A stretch of 12,606 nt of DNA from CAYONM01 sp964405325 (GTDB lineage: Bacteria > Planctomycetota > UBA11346): assembly GCA_964405325.1 (NCBI GenBank), contig CAYONM010000111.1:1-12606 (forward strand), read 5' to 3'. A program made the translations under genes and the position numbers. Shown piece after piece: positions 5,857 through 12,606 of this stretch. A model generated the notes under the pieces. It did not search any database and had not been told where the DNA came from. It saw only the letters and a program-made list of their open reading frames with translations. Each line of letters opens with the position of its first letter. Positions within the stretch are counted from its first letter, which is position 1.

Positions 5857-7872
5857 TCAGCCTTTGCTGGCCATCTCCGTGCACAACTCATCCACCAGCG
5901 CGGCGACGGTGCGTTCGCCGAGTTTGCTGCCGTCCTGTTTTTGCAGGGCGATGGTGCCGGATTCCGCTTCGGCTTTGCCGACCACGGCGAAGTAATTGAC
6001 GCGGTCGTTGCGGGCATTACGAATTTTGGCACCCAGCTTGTCACTGGCGGGGTCGCAGCTGGCGCGGATGCCGGCGGTGATCAGCTGTTCGGTGATCTGC
6101 GTGGCATACTCGCGCTGGTCATCGGTAATCGGCAGCACGCGGATCTGTTCCGGTGCCAGCCACAGCGGGAATTTGCCGGCGTAGTGCTCGATCAGGATGC
6201 CGATGAAGCGCTCCAGGCTGCCAAGAATGGCGCGGTGCAGGATGATGGGGTGCTTGCGGCTGCCGTCCTCGGCCACATAGGTGGCGTCCAGGCGCTCCTT
6301 GGAGGCCAGCTGATAATCTACCTGGATGGTGCCGCACTGCCACTCACGGCCAAGGCAGTCGACCAGGGTGAATTCCAGCTTGGGGCCGTAGAAGGCGCCT
6401 TCTCCAGGGCTCAGTTCGGTGCTGAGGTCGGCCAGCGTGGTGGCCGCTTCCAGGGCCTGCTCGGCACGGTCCCAGTCTTCGTCGGAGCCGACGCGCAGCT
6501 CTGGACGGGTGCTGAATTTCACCTTGATGTGGTCGGCATCGAAGCCGAAGTCGGCGTAGACGCTTTTGAGTAGATCGCAGAAATCGGCAACCTCGCTGCC
6601 AATCTGATCTTCGGTGCAGAAGATGTGGGCGTCGTCCTGGACAAATCCTCGTACCCGCATGATGCCGTGCAGGGCGCCGGAGGGCTCGTAGCGGACGCAG
6701 CTGCCGAATTCCGACATGCGCAACGGCAGCTCGCGATAGCTTTTAAGGCCCTGCTGAAATATCCGGATGTGGCCGGGGCAGTTCATCGGTTTCAAACTGA
6801 AGCAGCGGTTGACCTGTTTGATTTCTGCTTCCGCGCCCTCGGCGTGGCCGTGGGTTTCGCCAGCGTGGCTGCGGTCGACACCACGGTCCTGCTCATAGGT
6901 GATGAACATGTTGTCGCGGTACTTGGCCCAGTGGCCGCTTTTCTCCCACAAGACCTGCGGCTGCAGGTTGGGGGTTCTCACTTCGATATAACCGGCGGCC
7001 AGGATGCGGTCGCGGATGTACTGCTCGATGGTGCGGTAGAGGGTCCAACCCTTGTGGTGCCAGTAGATCTGGCCGGGGTTGTCCTCCTCCAGGTGGAAAA
7101 GCTGCATCTCCTTGCCCAGACGACGGTGGTCGCGGGTTTTCGCTTCTTCCATCATGGTCAGATACGCCTGCAGGCCGTCTTTGCTGGCGAAGCAAGTGCC
7201 GTAGACGCGGGTCAGCTGATCGGCGTTCTGGTCGCCGTGCCAGTAGGCGCCAGCGACGCTGAGCAGTTTGAAGTGTCGGCAGAATTTGCTGCTGGGCACG
7301 TGTGGGCCGGCGCAGAGATCTTCGAAATCCTTGCCCGGTTCACCGCTGACGTAGAAGCTCAGCACCTGGGCACCGCGTTCCAGGGCACGCTGGGCGTTGT
7401 CGGTCTTGTATTTGTCACCGTCGGTTCGGGCCAGGCCTTCCTCGGCGTTATAGTCGCAGCGCACGAAGGGCTTGTTGGCCGAGACCAGCTTGGCCATTTC
7501 CTTCTCGATGGCTTTCAGATCGCCCTCGGTCAGCGGTTCTGAGCTTGCCAGGTCGTAAAAGAAGCCGTTTTCGATGGCCGGGCCGTAGGCCAGCTTGGTG
7601 CCGGGCTTGATGTGGCAGATCGCCTCCGCCAGCAGGTGGGCGCAGCTGTGGCGCAACACCGACAGGGCCTCGGGATCGTCATCGCGTGCGGTCAGGATTC
7701 GGACCGCCGCATCGGTAGTGACGAGGCGGCCAAGATCGCACACCTCATCGTCAACCGTCATGGCAATGGCCTGCTTGGCCAAACCGGGTGAGATGGTGCG
7801 TGCGATCTCGTTGCCGTCCACGTCGTGGTCGAAATCGAGCGTGTTGCCGTCAGGCAGGGTCAACAGAGGCAT
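5857..7872 (-). CDS. thrS: threonyl-tRNA synthetase
   Basis: ThrRS charges tRNA-Thr and edits mischarged serine. The 671-residue product (E. coli 642) has the standard order. A TGS domain covers about 1-60. The editing domain carries HSCAH (His75, His79) and CAGPH (Cys187, His191). The class II core has zinc ligands Cys365 (MNCPGH), His416 (DDAH) and His546 (ILHRA). Motif 2 is RYEPSGALHGIMRVRGF and motif 3 is GSLERFIGILIEHY. The anticodon-binding domain covers about 570-671. All catalytic and zinc residues are intact. About 26 extra residues lie between the editing site and the first zinc ligand compared with E. coli (Cys365 versus Cys334); they fall at about 326-353, rich in His, Glu and Gly. 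The start ATG at 7872 has GGAGAA five bases upstream. A longer frame to 8079 adds proline-rich sequence foreign to the family. Confidence 0.97.
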   Translation of the reverse strand: MPLLTLPDGNTLDFDHDVDGNEIARTISPGLAKQAIAMTVDDEVCDLGRLVTTDAAVRILTARDDDPEALSVLRHSCAHLLAEAICHIKPGTKLAYGPAIENGFFYDLASSEPLTEGDLKAIEKEMAKLVSANKPFVRCDYNAEEGLARTDGDKYKTDNAQRALERGAQVLSFYVSGEPGKDFEDLCAGPHVPSSKFCRHFKLLSVAGAYWHGDQNADQLTRVYGTCFASKDGLQAYLTMMEEAKTRDHRRLGKEMQLFHLEEDNPGQIYWHHKGWTLYRTIEQYIRDRILAAGYIEVRTPNLQPQVLWEKSGHWAKYRDNMFITYEQDRGVDRSHAGETHGHAEGAEAEIKQVNRCFSLKPMNCPGHIRIFQQGLKSYRELPLRMSEFGSCVRYEPSGALHGIMRVRGFVQDDAHIFCTEDQIGSEVADFCDLLKSVYADFGFDADHIKVKFSTRPELRVGSDEDWDRAEQALEAATTLADLSTELSPGEGAFYGPKLEFTLVDCLGREWQCGTIQVDYQLASKERLDATYVAEDGSRKHPIILHRAILGSLERFIGILIEHYAGKFPLWLAPEQIRVLPITDDQREYATQITEQLITAGIRASCDPASDKLGAKIRNARNDRVNYFAVVGKAEAESGTIALQKQDGSKLGERTVAALVDELCTEMASKG

Positions 7873-7907
7873 CGCTATTCTCCATCGTTTGGGGGCCGGA
7901 AGCACAA

Positions 7908-7932
7908 CCCGCCGCGGCCCCGTGGCGGCGGG
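7908..7932 (-). promoter_or_regulatory. GC-rich hairpin in the probable thrS leader
   Basis: CCCGCCGC (7908-7915) and GCGGCGGG (7925-7932) form a perfect 8-bp stem with a 9-nt loop, 35 bp upstream of the thrS start codon. If transcribed it would fold in the 5' leader. No T-box sequence or U-run accompanies it, so a regulatory role is only a possibility. The rest of the divergent gap 7873-8098 shows no promoter I can defend on either strand. Confidence 0.3.
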
Positions 7933-8098
7933 CGCAGCAGGATAGGCAAACGGTTGATACCACAAGGAGGGCTCGGTGGGCGCTGTCGTTGCTGATTCAG
8001 GGTGAGTCCCATGGTCTGGGCTTGGTCGTTTGACCCGGGCTGAGCCGTTCTTGGGGGGACCGGCTTGCAGAGGTGACACCAGAAGATGTCATGTTGGC

Positions 8099-8947
8099 AT
8101 GCCTGACGAATCGGTGGTCCGTACGCATCAGCTCGGCAAGACCTATCGCGATTTCTGGGGCCGGCCGCGGGTTCGCGCCCTGCACGAGCTAAAGATCAAC
8201 ATCCAACCGGGTGAGGTCTTCGGCCTGCTGGGGCCCAACGGCTCGGGCAAGACCACCACCATCAAACTGTTGCTGGGCTTGCTGCGGCCCAGCCAGGGCG
8301 ATGCCTTCCTGTTTGGCAGCGATCCCAGCAGCCGGGCGGTCAAGCAACGTCTCGGCTATCTGCCAGAAGAGACCTACCTGTACCGCTTCCTCGATGCCAG
8401 CGAGACGCTGCGTTTTTATGGCCGGCTGTTCGGCTTGCCTGGTCGGGAGTTGCGCCAGCGGGCCGATGCGCTGATCGACCGGGTTGGCCTGGGGCATGCC
8501 CGGCATCGGCGCTTGGGCGAGTACTCCAAGGGCATGGCTCGTCGCTTGGGCTTGGCGCAGGCGCTGATCAATCAGCCTGAGCTGGTGATTTTGGACGAGC
8601 CGACCTCCGGTCTGGATCCGCTCGGCACCGCTGAGGTCAAAGAGCTGATCCGCGAATTGCGGCAGCAGGGCACCACGGTGTTGCTGTGCAGTCATCTGCT
8701 GGCGGACGTGGAGGATGTCTGTGACCGCATCGCTATCCTGCATCAGGGCCGCTTGAAGGCCTGCGGTGCGGTGGATGACCTGTTGACCAATGACAAACGT
8801 CGGGTGTTCACGGTTGACGATCCCGATGCCGCCTGCGCCCAGGCTCTGCGTCAGGCCGCCGGTGATAAACTGGTGACGGAAGCGCCGCCGCGTGAGCGTC
8901 TGGAACAATTTTTCCGCCGCATCATCGATGAGGATCAGCATGGCTAA
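8099..8947 (+). CDS. ABC transporter ATP-binding protein (ABC-2 export type)
   Basis: The 282-residue ATPase powers the permease encoded next to it. Visible motifs are Walker A GPNGSGKT (45-52), the Q-loop region GYLPEE (86-91, with Glu in place of the usual Gln, as in many NatA/DrrA-type exporters), signature YSKGM (142-146), Walker B VILDEP (163-168) with catalytic Glu167, the D-loop SGLD (170-173), and the switch His199. Residues after about 225 form a C-terminal extension typical of the CcmA/NatA class. The substrate is not predictable. The start ATG at 8099 was chosen because the ABC fold begins directly after it; its Shine-Dalgarno is weak. A TTG-initiated extension to 8030 is unlikely. 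It is the first gene of a four-gene operon and overlaps the permease by 8 bp. Confidence 0.93.
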   Translation: MPDESVVRTHQLGKTYRDFWGRPRVRALHELKINIQPGEVFGLLGPNGSGKTTTIKLLLGLLRPSQGDAFLFGSDPSSRAVKQRLGYLPEETYLYRFLDASETLRFYGRLFGLPGRELRQRADALIDRVGLGHARHRRLGEYSKGMARRLGLAQALINQPELVILDEPTSGLDPLGTAEVKELIRELRQQGTTVLLCSHLLADVEDVCDRIAILHQGRLKACGAVDDLLTNDKRRVFTVDDPDAACAQALRQAAGDKLVTEAPPRERLEQFFRRIIDEDQHG

Positions 8948-10208
8948 AGGCATGGTCGCGGTGGTGTTGGTGGGACTGCAAGAATATTGGCGGCAGGGCC
9001 TGGTTTGGTTGTTGCTAGCGCTACTGCTGGCCGTGGGCCTGAGTCTGCCGGCCTTGCAGGCAGTGGATGTGGCCGACCACCAGCGTTTGGCGGTGGTCAG
9101 CGCCCTGGCGGGCATGGCCGGTTTTGGGCAATTGCTGGCTTTGCTCCTGCCGGCGGCGCAATTGCGCCGTGATCTCGATAGCCGTATCGGTCTGATGCTG
9201 TTCAGTAAGCCGCTGTCCCGTATGGCCTATGTTCTGGGCCGCTGGGGTGGTGCGCAACTGGTCGTGGCAGCCATGTTGTTATCGTTGTGTCTGACAACCA
9301 TACTGTCGATGCGCCTGGGTATCGGCCCCTTGCCGGAGCCACGGCAGGTTATGGCGCCACATCAGGTGGCCGTGGTCGATGCCTTTGGCGAGGTCAGCAC
9401 GGTGCATCGCCAGGTGGTCACCCTGGCCGGGCGCGCGGGCAATGCCGTGCGTCTGGATTTTTCCAAGGTGCACGGCGGTAGCCTGCTGCTGCGGGCTCGG
9501 GTTCAGGAAGCGGATCCCTCCTGGTCCATCGCCCGGGCCCGTGTCGCGATCAGTGCCTGGCCTGCCGGTAAGCCACAGCAGCGCCAGCCGCTGTCGGTGG
9601 CACCGACTTCGCCCTATGGTGCCCTGGCTGACGCCGCTGCTGGCCAGGTCCTGCTGCACGACCGGGCCAGCAGTCGTAGCGATCTGGGTCGTGATTATCT
9701 GCGGCTGCAGTTGCCTGACGGCCTGCATGCAGCGGTGACGGTCCAGATCCTGCGCCTGGAAGATCAGAGCAATCTTCGTCTGCGACTGAGCGATGGCGTC
9801 TATGTGGCACAGTCCGGTGGTCATCTTGGCGGTAATCTCGTGTTTGCGGGACTGGCCATCTGGGCCCAAACCGGTTTGTTTGCCGCGGTGGGCATCTGCC
9901 TGGCCACCATTAGTCATATCGGCACCTGTGCTTTGGGCGGCCTGGTGCTGTTTTTTGCTGGCCACAGTCATGCCCTGATCGACGGCGTGCTGCAAAAGGG
10001 CAGTTATGGTCAGTTGAGTGGTCGCTTGTTGGTTCTGGTGCGCGATCTGCTGCCGGATTTGGAGCGCTTCAGTATCGATGCGCAATTGGCCGGCGGACGC
10101 GCGGTGCCGTGGTCCAGCGTGCTCGGTTCCTGGGCCTGGTACGGTGGCTACGCTCTGATTTTTATCGTGTTGGCATGGTGGAGCCTGCGGCGACGGGAGG
10201 CGCTATGA
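8940..10208 (+). CDS. ABC-2 type transporter permease with large extracytoplasmic domain
   Basis: The 422-residue product has about six hydrophobic segments: about 19-38, 50-71, 102-124, 298-322, 326-342 and 395-416. The SKPLSRMAYVLGRWGG block (89-104), after the second segment, is the coupling region common in ABC-2 permeases of the type whose members read SKPVSR. Residues about 125-297 form a large soluble loop, probably periplasmic, with several beta-strand-like stretches. The LLPDLERFSID sequence (370-380) before the last segment is also seen in this permease type. GAGGA (8930-8934) is five bases before the ATG at 8940, which overlaps the ATPase stop. The gene ends ATGA into the next one. 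It presumably dimerises with the ATPase in the inner membrane. Cargo is unknown. Confidence 0.85.
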   Translation: MAKGMVAVVLVGLQEYWRQGLVWLLLALLLAVGLSLPALQAVDVADHQRLAVVSALAGMAGFGQLLALLLPAAQLRRDLDSRIGLMLFSKPLSRMAYVLGRWGGAQLVVAAMLLSLCLTTILSMRLGIGPLPEPRQVMAPHQVAVVDAFGEVSTVHRQVVTLAGRAGNAVRLDFSKVHGGSLLLRARVQEADPSWSIARARVAISAWPAGKPQQRQPLSVAPTSPYGALADAAAGQVLLHDRASSRSDLGRDYLRLQLPDGLHAAVTVQILRLEDQSNLRLRLSDGVYVAQSGGHLGGNLVFAGLAIWAQTGLFAAVGICLATISHIGTCALGGLVLFFAGHSHALIDGVLQKGSYGQLSGRLLVLVRDLLPDLERFSIDAQLAGGRAVPWSSVLGSWAWYGGYALIFIVLAWWSLRRREAL

Positions 10209-11239
10209 ACGGAAAACGCCTCGCTGCCCTCGGGATTGCCTGTCTGGTCCTGGCTCAGGTGGTGTTGTCTTTCGGCGTGGTGCCCAAGCAGCCGCGCAGC
10301 TCGCTACCAGAAGGCTGGTTTGCCGATCTGCCGCCTGGCGAGCAGGTGGGTTTATTGATGTTGGGCGGTTTCCGCGGTCTGGCCATCGATCTGCTGTGGT
10401 TACGGGCCGTGAATGCCAAGGATGAAGGCCGGTTTTTCGAGAGCGTCGCCCTGTTCGATCTGATCAGCCGGGTGCAGCCGCGCTTCGAGCGGGTCTGGGA
10501 ATACATGTCCTGGGATCTGGCCTACAACATCGCGCACGAGATGGACGATCCCGACGGCAAGTGGTCCTGGTTCCTGGCCGGGGTGGAGGTGCAGGCACGG
10601 GGCACCCAGCAGAATCCGCAAAGCAGGCGTCTGCTGAAGCAACTTGCCTGGCTCTTTCATCACAAAGGTGAAAGCTTCACCGACCGCATCGTCGCCACGG
10701 ATTTCAGCGGACTGCTCAATCCGATCTTGAGCCGCTATGACGACAGCCTGATGGTCAATGGTGCTGGTTACAGCAATTATGCCCTGGCCGAACGCTGTTA
10801 TTTCGCTGCCATCGATTTGGCCGATGGTGTGGATATCCCCATGCCAGCCTTCATCCGTCGCATGGGTGCGCTGATGCAGGAAATGGATGCCCGTTGGTGG
10901 TTGGAGCAGGATCAGCCGCTGCAGGCGTGCCGGCGGTATCTGGAGTGCGTCAAAAGCTGGGATGCGGTATTGGGCTGGAGTGTGGAGCCAGACAATCTGC
11001 ATCGTCAGATCGATGCCAAGCTGACCCTGGAGAGCTACGAGCGCAATGCCGGTCGCGCTCGGCGTCGCTTGGCGGAATTGATCCGGCGTTTGCATCAGGA
11101 CACGCAGCAGGCCGACGCACTGGTGGTGGATCTGTGGCGGCTGGACTATGCGCCCTTGGACCAGGCCCTGGCGGATCCGACACAGTGGCGCGAGTCGGTC
11201 CCGACCCTGCGTATCCACTGGCTGGACGAGGCGCCATGA
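10205..11239 (+). CDS. membrane-anchored helical protein of unknown function, ABC-linked
   Basis: The 344-residue product has one N-terminal hydrophobic segment (about 5-25), probably an uncleaved anchor or signal sequence. The remainder is soluble, largely helical and possibly extracytoplasmic. The best-conserved looking block is about 53-110: GGFRGLAIDLLWLRA, then GRFFESVALFDLISRVQP and VWEYMSWDLAYNIA. I recall similar TPR-like proteins beside ABC-2 transporters in other Gram-negative bacteria, but this is recollection and no function is established. GGGAGG lies four bases before the ATG at 10205. Both ends overlap neighbours by ATGA, so it is strictly co-translated with the permease and ribF. 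A role as a periplasmic partner of the transporter is an inference from position. Confidence 0.82.
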   Translation: MNGKRLAALGIACLVLAQVVLSFGVVPKQPRSSLPEGWFADLPPGEQVGLLMLGGFRGLAIDLLWLRAVNAKDEGRFFESVALFDLISRVQPRFERVWEYMSWDLAYNIAHEMDDPDGKWSWFLAGVEVQARGTQQNPQSRRLLKQLAWLFHHKGESFTDRIVATDFSGLLNPILSRYDDSLMVNGAGYSNYALAERCYFAAIDLADGVDIPMPAFIRRMGALMQEMDARWWLEQDQPLQACRRYLECVKSWDAVLGWSVEPDNLHRQIDAKLTLESYERNAGRARRRLAELIRRLHQDTQQADALVVDLWRLDYAPLDQALADPTQWRESVPTLRIHWLDEAP

Positions 11240-12108
11240 GTACTTGGCTGTGTCTCGGGAAATTCAATGCCCTGCATCGCGGCCATCGGGCCTTGGTCGA
11301 TGCCGCCGCCGCTGAAGGGCGGCCGGCCTTGGTGTATTTTCGTGGCATGGCCGCGAGCCTGGGCTGGAAACGTCGACGCCCTTTGTTGGATGCCAGTGGG
11401 CGCAGCTACGTGTTGCAGCAGTGGTCGGAGGAGATTGGTCAGCCCATTGCCGTGATCCGTATCGCTTTCGAGCGCATCCGGCACATGGAACCTGGGGATT
11501 TTCTCGATCTGCTGCAACACGAATACGCCATTGCTGGCCTGGTGGTGGGCGATGATTTCCGTTTCGGCCGTGATCGCATGGGTGATGCCCAGCATCTGGC
11601 CTTTTTGGCGCGCAAGCGCGACCTGGGTGTGCAGATTCTGCCGCCGGTGGTGGAGGACCAGCAGCCGGTGTCCACCACCCGCATCCGTGCGGCTTTAGGT
11701 GCTGGCGATATGCCGTTGGCGCAGCGCCTGTTGGGCCGGCCCTATCAGATCCACGGTACGGTGATCGCTGGCGATGGTCGAGGACGACAACTTGGTTTTC
11801 CAACCGCCAATTGCAGCGGCATCACTGTGGCGCTGCCGGCTGCCGGTGTCTATGCCTGCCACGCCCGTTTAGGCGATGGCCAGAGCCGGCCGACAGCGGT
11901 CAATATCGGCCATCTTCCCAGTATCAGTCCCGACCGACCCTTGAGTGTCGAAGCCCATCTGCTGGACTGGCAGGGTGATTGTTACGGCCAGCCTCTGGAA
12001 CTGGCCTTTGCCAAGCGGTTACGCGAGGAGCGCCGTTTCAGCAGCTTGGATGCGCTGAAGCAGCAGATTGCCGCGGATGTGGCGGCGGTGCGATCATGTT
12101 TGGGGTAG
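11236..12108 (+). CDS. ribF: bifunctional riboflavin kinase / FMN adenylyltransferase
   Basis: RibF makes FMN from riboflavin and then FAD from FMN, in the cytoplasm. The 290-residue product is slightly short of the usual 300-315. The N-terminal adenylyltransferase half has GKFNALHRGH (8-17), corresponding to the usual GxFDGVHxGH; VVGDDFRFGRDR (103-114) and VSTTRIR (145-151) follow. The kinase half has GRGRQLGFPTAN (181-192), the VNIG strand, and Glu239 in the VEAHLLD block, the expected catalytic acid. Two points are unusual: Asp-Gly of the HxGH loop is replaced by Asn-Ala, and the common FDPHP motif after the second strand reads FRGMAA. The kinase half looks fully intact. GAGG lies four bases before the ATG, which overlaps the previous stop as ATGA. 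It is the last gene of the ABC operon. Confidence 0.93.
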   Translation: MSTWLCLGKFNALHRGHRALVDAAAAEGRPALVYFRGMAASLGWKRRRPLLDASGRSYVLQQWSEEIGQPIAVIRIAFERIRHMEPGDFLDLLQHEYAIAGLVVGDDFRFGRDRMGDAQHLAFLARKRDLGVQILPPVVEDQQPVSTTRIRAALGAGDMPLAQRLLGRPYQIHGTVIAGDGRGRQLGFPTANCSGITVALPAAGVYACHARLGDGQSRPTAVNIGHLPSISPDRPLSVEAHLLDWQGDCYGQPLELAFAKRLREERRFSSLDALKQQIAADVAAVRSCLG

Positions 12109-12146
12109 GCAGGAAAGCGTGTGTCTGAGGCATCTGCTATTGACCA

Positions 12147-12156
12147 GTCCTCAGTG
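12147..12156. repeat. left target-site duplication
   Basis: GTCCTCAGTG directly abuts the left terminal inverted repeat and is identical to 12370-12379. Confidence 0.8.
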
Positions 12157-12369
12157 CTAGCCATTACCCACAAGTCTTTCATCTCGCTTTTTTTTGTTCT
12201 CGCCAAGGCGCCAAGACCGCAAAGATATTCTTCGTCCTTTGCAGTCTTGGCGCCTTGGCGAGAGGTATCCAAACGGATTAATGATTCAACAGGCTGATCA
12301 AGCATTTTCCGCGTTCTACGCGCGAGAAATATGAGAGAGACGGCGGTCGGATTTGTGGGTAATGGCCAG
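12157..12369. mobile_element. MITE-like non-autonomous insertion element, 213 bp, with 10-bp target-site duplication
   Basis: The terminal inverted repeats are 20 bp: 12157-12176 and the complement of 12350-12369. They match at 18 of 20 positions and include a perfect 14-bp core (GCCATTACCCACAA at 12160-12173, its complement at 12353-12366). Immediately outside both ends is the same 10-bp direct repeat, GTCCTCAGTG, at 12147-12156 and 12370-12379: the pattern left by transposition. The element has no transposase gene, so it would have moved with an enzyme encoded elsewhere. Duplications of 9-12 bp are known for IS4-family DDE transposases, which makes that family a candidate partner; this is inference. 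Confidence 0.85.
12198..12263. repeat. long palindrome (19 + 6 bp stem) inside the element
   Basis: CTCGCCAAGGCGCCAAGAC (12199-12217) is a perfect inverted repeat of 12244-12262. After one mismatch, GCAAAG (12219-12224) pairs with CTTTGC (12237-12242), leaving a 12-nt loop. One further A-T pair extends the base. Palindromes built of CCAAGGCGCCAAG and GCAAAG words occur scattered in many bacterial genomes as far as I recall; not checked here. It sits off-centre in the element, so it may be a nested insertion. Confidence 0.85.
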
Positions 12370-12379
12370 GTCCTCAGTG
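12370..12379. repeat. right target-site duplication
   Basis: GTCCTCAGTG directly abuts the right terminal inverted repeat and is identical to 12147-12156. Deleting the element plus one copy restores a continuous target. Confidence 0.8.
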
Positions 12380-12606
12380 GCTCTAGCCTCCCTCCCGCAT
12401 TTTGGAAAAGGCTTTCGGATAACGGTCTGGTTAGGTCAGGCGGAAACTATATTCCGAAGGTGGTATTCACTGAACTGTACAGCTCCGATGAACTGGGGGT
12501 CGATCTCAGCTCCTGCAGGCTTGGCTCAGGGGCGGGGCGCCGGCCAACGACATGGTGGCTGGTGGAGCTGGCTCAAGCCAAAGGGCAAGGAGGCTGCGCG
12601 CGGAGC

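Larger units (their letters stand above)
12109..12606. other. gene-poor 498-bp region after ribF
   Basis: No convincing coding region is seen on either strand. The region holds the 213-bp inverted-repeat element at 12157-12369, with a long palindrome inside it, and about 237 bp of native sequence after it in which I see no motif. There is no intrinsic terminator with a T-run for ribF; a T8 run at 12188-12195 has no stem before it. A frame is open from 12331 to the window edge, but it starts inside the element and is not supported as a gene. Confidence 0.6.

Noticed and set aside
7873..8098. T-box riboswitch for thrS
   Set aside because: The conserved T-box sequence and a following terminator with a U-run are not found on the minus strand of the gap.
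12188..12263. T8 tract plus long palindrome as the ribF terminator
   Set aside because: The T run precedes the stem on the plus strand, and on the minus strand the stem is followed by A, so the order is wrong in both directions.
12331..12606. A frame open for 92 codons to the window edge
   Set aside because: Its ATG and first 13 codons lie inside the MITE. Without the element the frame has a TGA just upstream and no good start. The translation resembles nothing I know and the codon use is unremarkable.

Overview
The window is a bacterial chromosome segment (about 60% G+C by eye) carrying thirteen protein genes. It has no rRNA, tRNA, CRISPR array, phage gene or transposase. The exported proteins and short overlapping operons suggest a Gram-negative bacterium. 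The phylum is not resolved: the ABC-2 permease plus membrane-anchored helical protein reminds me of PVC-group or deltaproteobacterial genomes, but that is recollection and not proof.

Layout from left to right. Positions 1-199 hold a cytosine-rich tandem repeat with strong G-quadruplex potential on the minus strand. Positions 200-2546 (+) form a tightly overlapping three-gene operon: an FHA-domain protein, ribonuclease HI and an exported transglutaminase-like protein. It converges on, and overlaps by 39 bp, a minus-strand operon at 2508-4469: xseB, an rsmC-like methyltransferase gene and rsuA (exonuclease VII small subunit and two 16S rRNA modification enzymes). After a 175-bp divergent gap come a STAS-domain anti-sigma antagonist (4645-4995) and an unusual HU-family DNA-binding protein (5222-5581). 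The HU gene has an elaborate upstream region with two interlocked perfect inverted repeats and DnaA-box-like 9-mers, and a clear intrinsic terminator.

ThrS (5857-7872, minus) faces the HU gene across a cluster of stem-loops that includes a 15-bp terminator stem. It encodes a threonyl-tRNA synthetase with an extra His/Glu-rich segment of about 26 residues near the zinc site. Divergent from it, 8099-12108 (+) is a four-gene overlapping operon: ABC ATPase, ABC-2 permease with a large extracytoplasmic loop, a membrane-anchored protein of unknown function, and ribF. Every junction overlaps, so transport and FAD/FMN synthesis genes are probably translated together.

The last 498 bp contain no convincing gene but hold a clean 213-bp MITE-like element (12157-12369): 20-bp terminal inverted repeats matching at 18 of 20 positions, directly abutted on both sides by identical 10-bp target-site duplications. 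It contains a separate long palindrome (12198-12263). The best candidates for something new are this element, the HU upstream region, the quadruplex repeat before the FHA operon, the ThrRS insertion and the ABC/unknown/ribF operon. No complete novel system, such as a defence or secretion locus, is visible.
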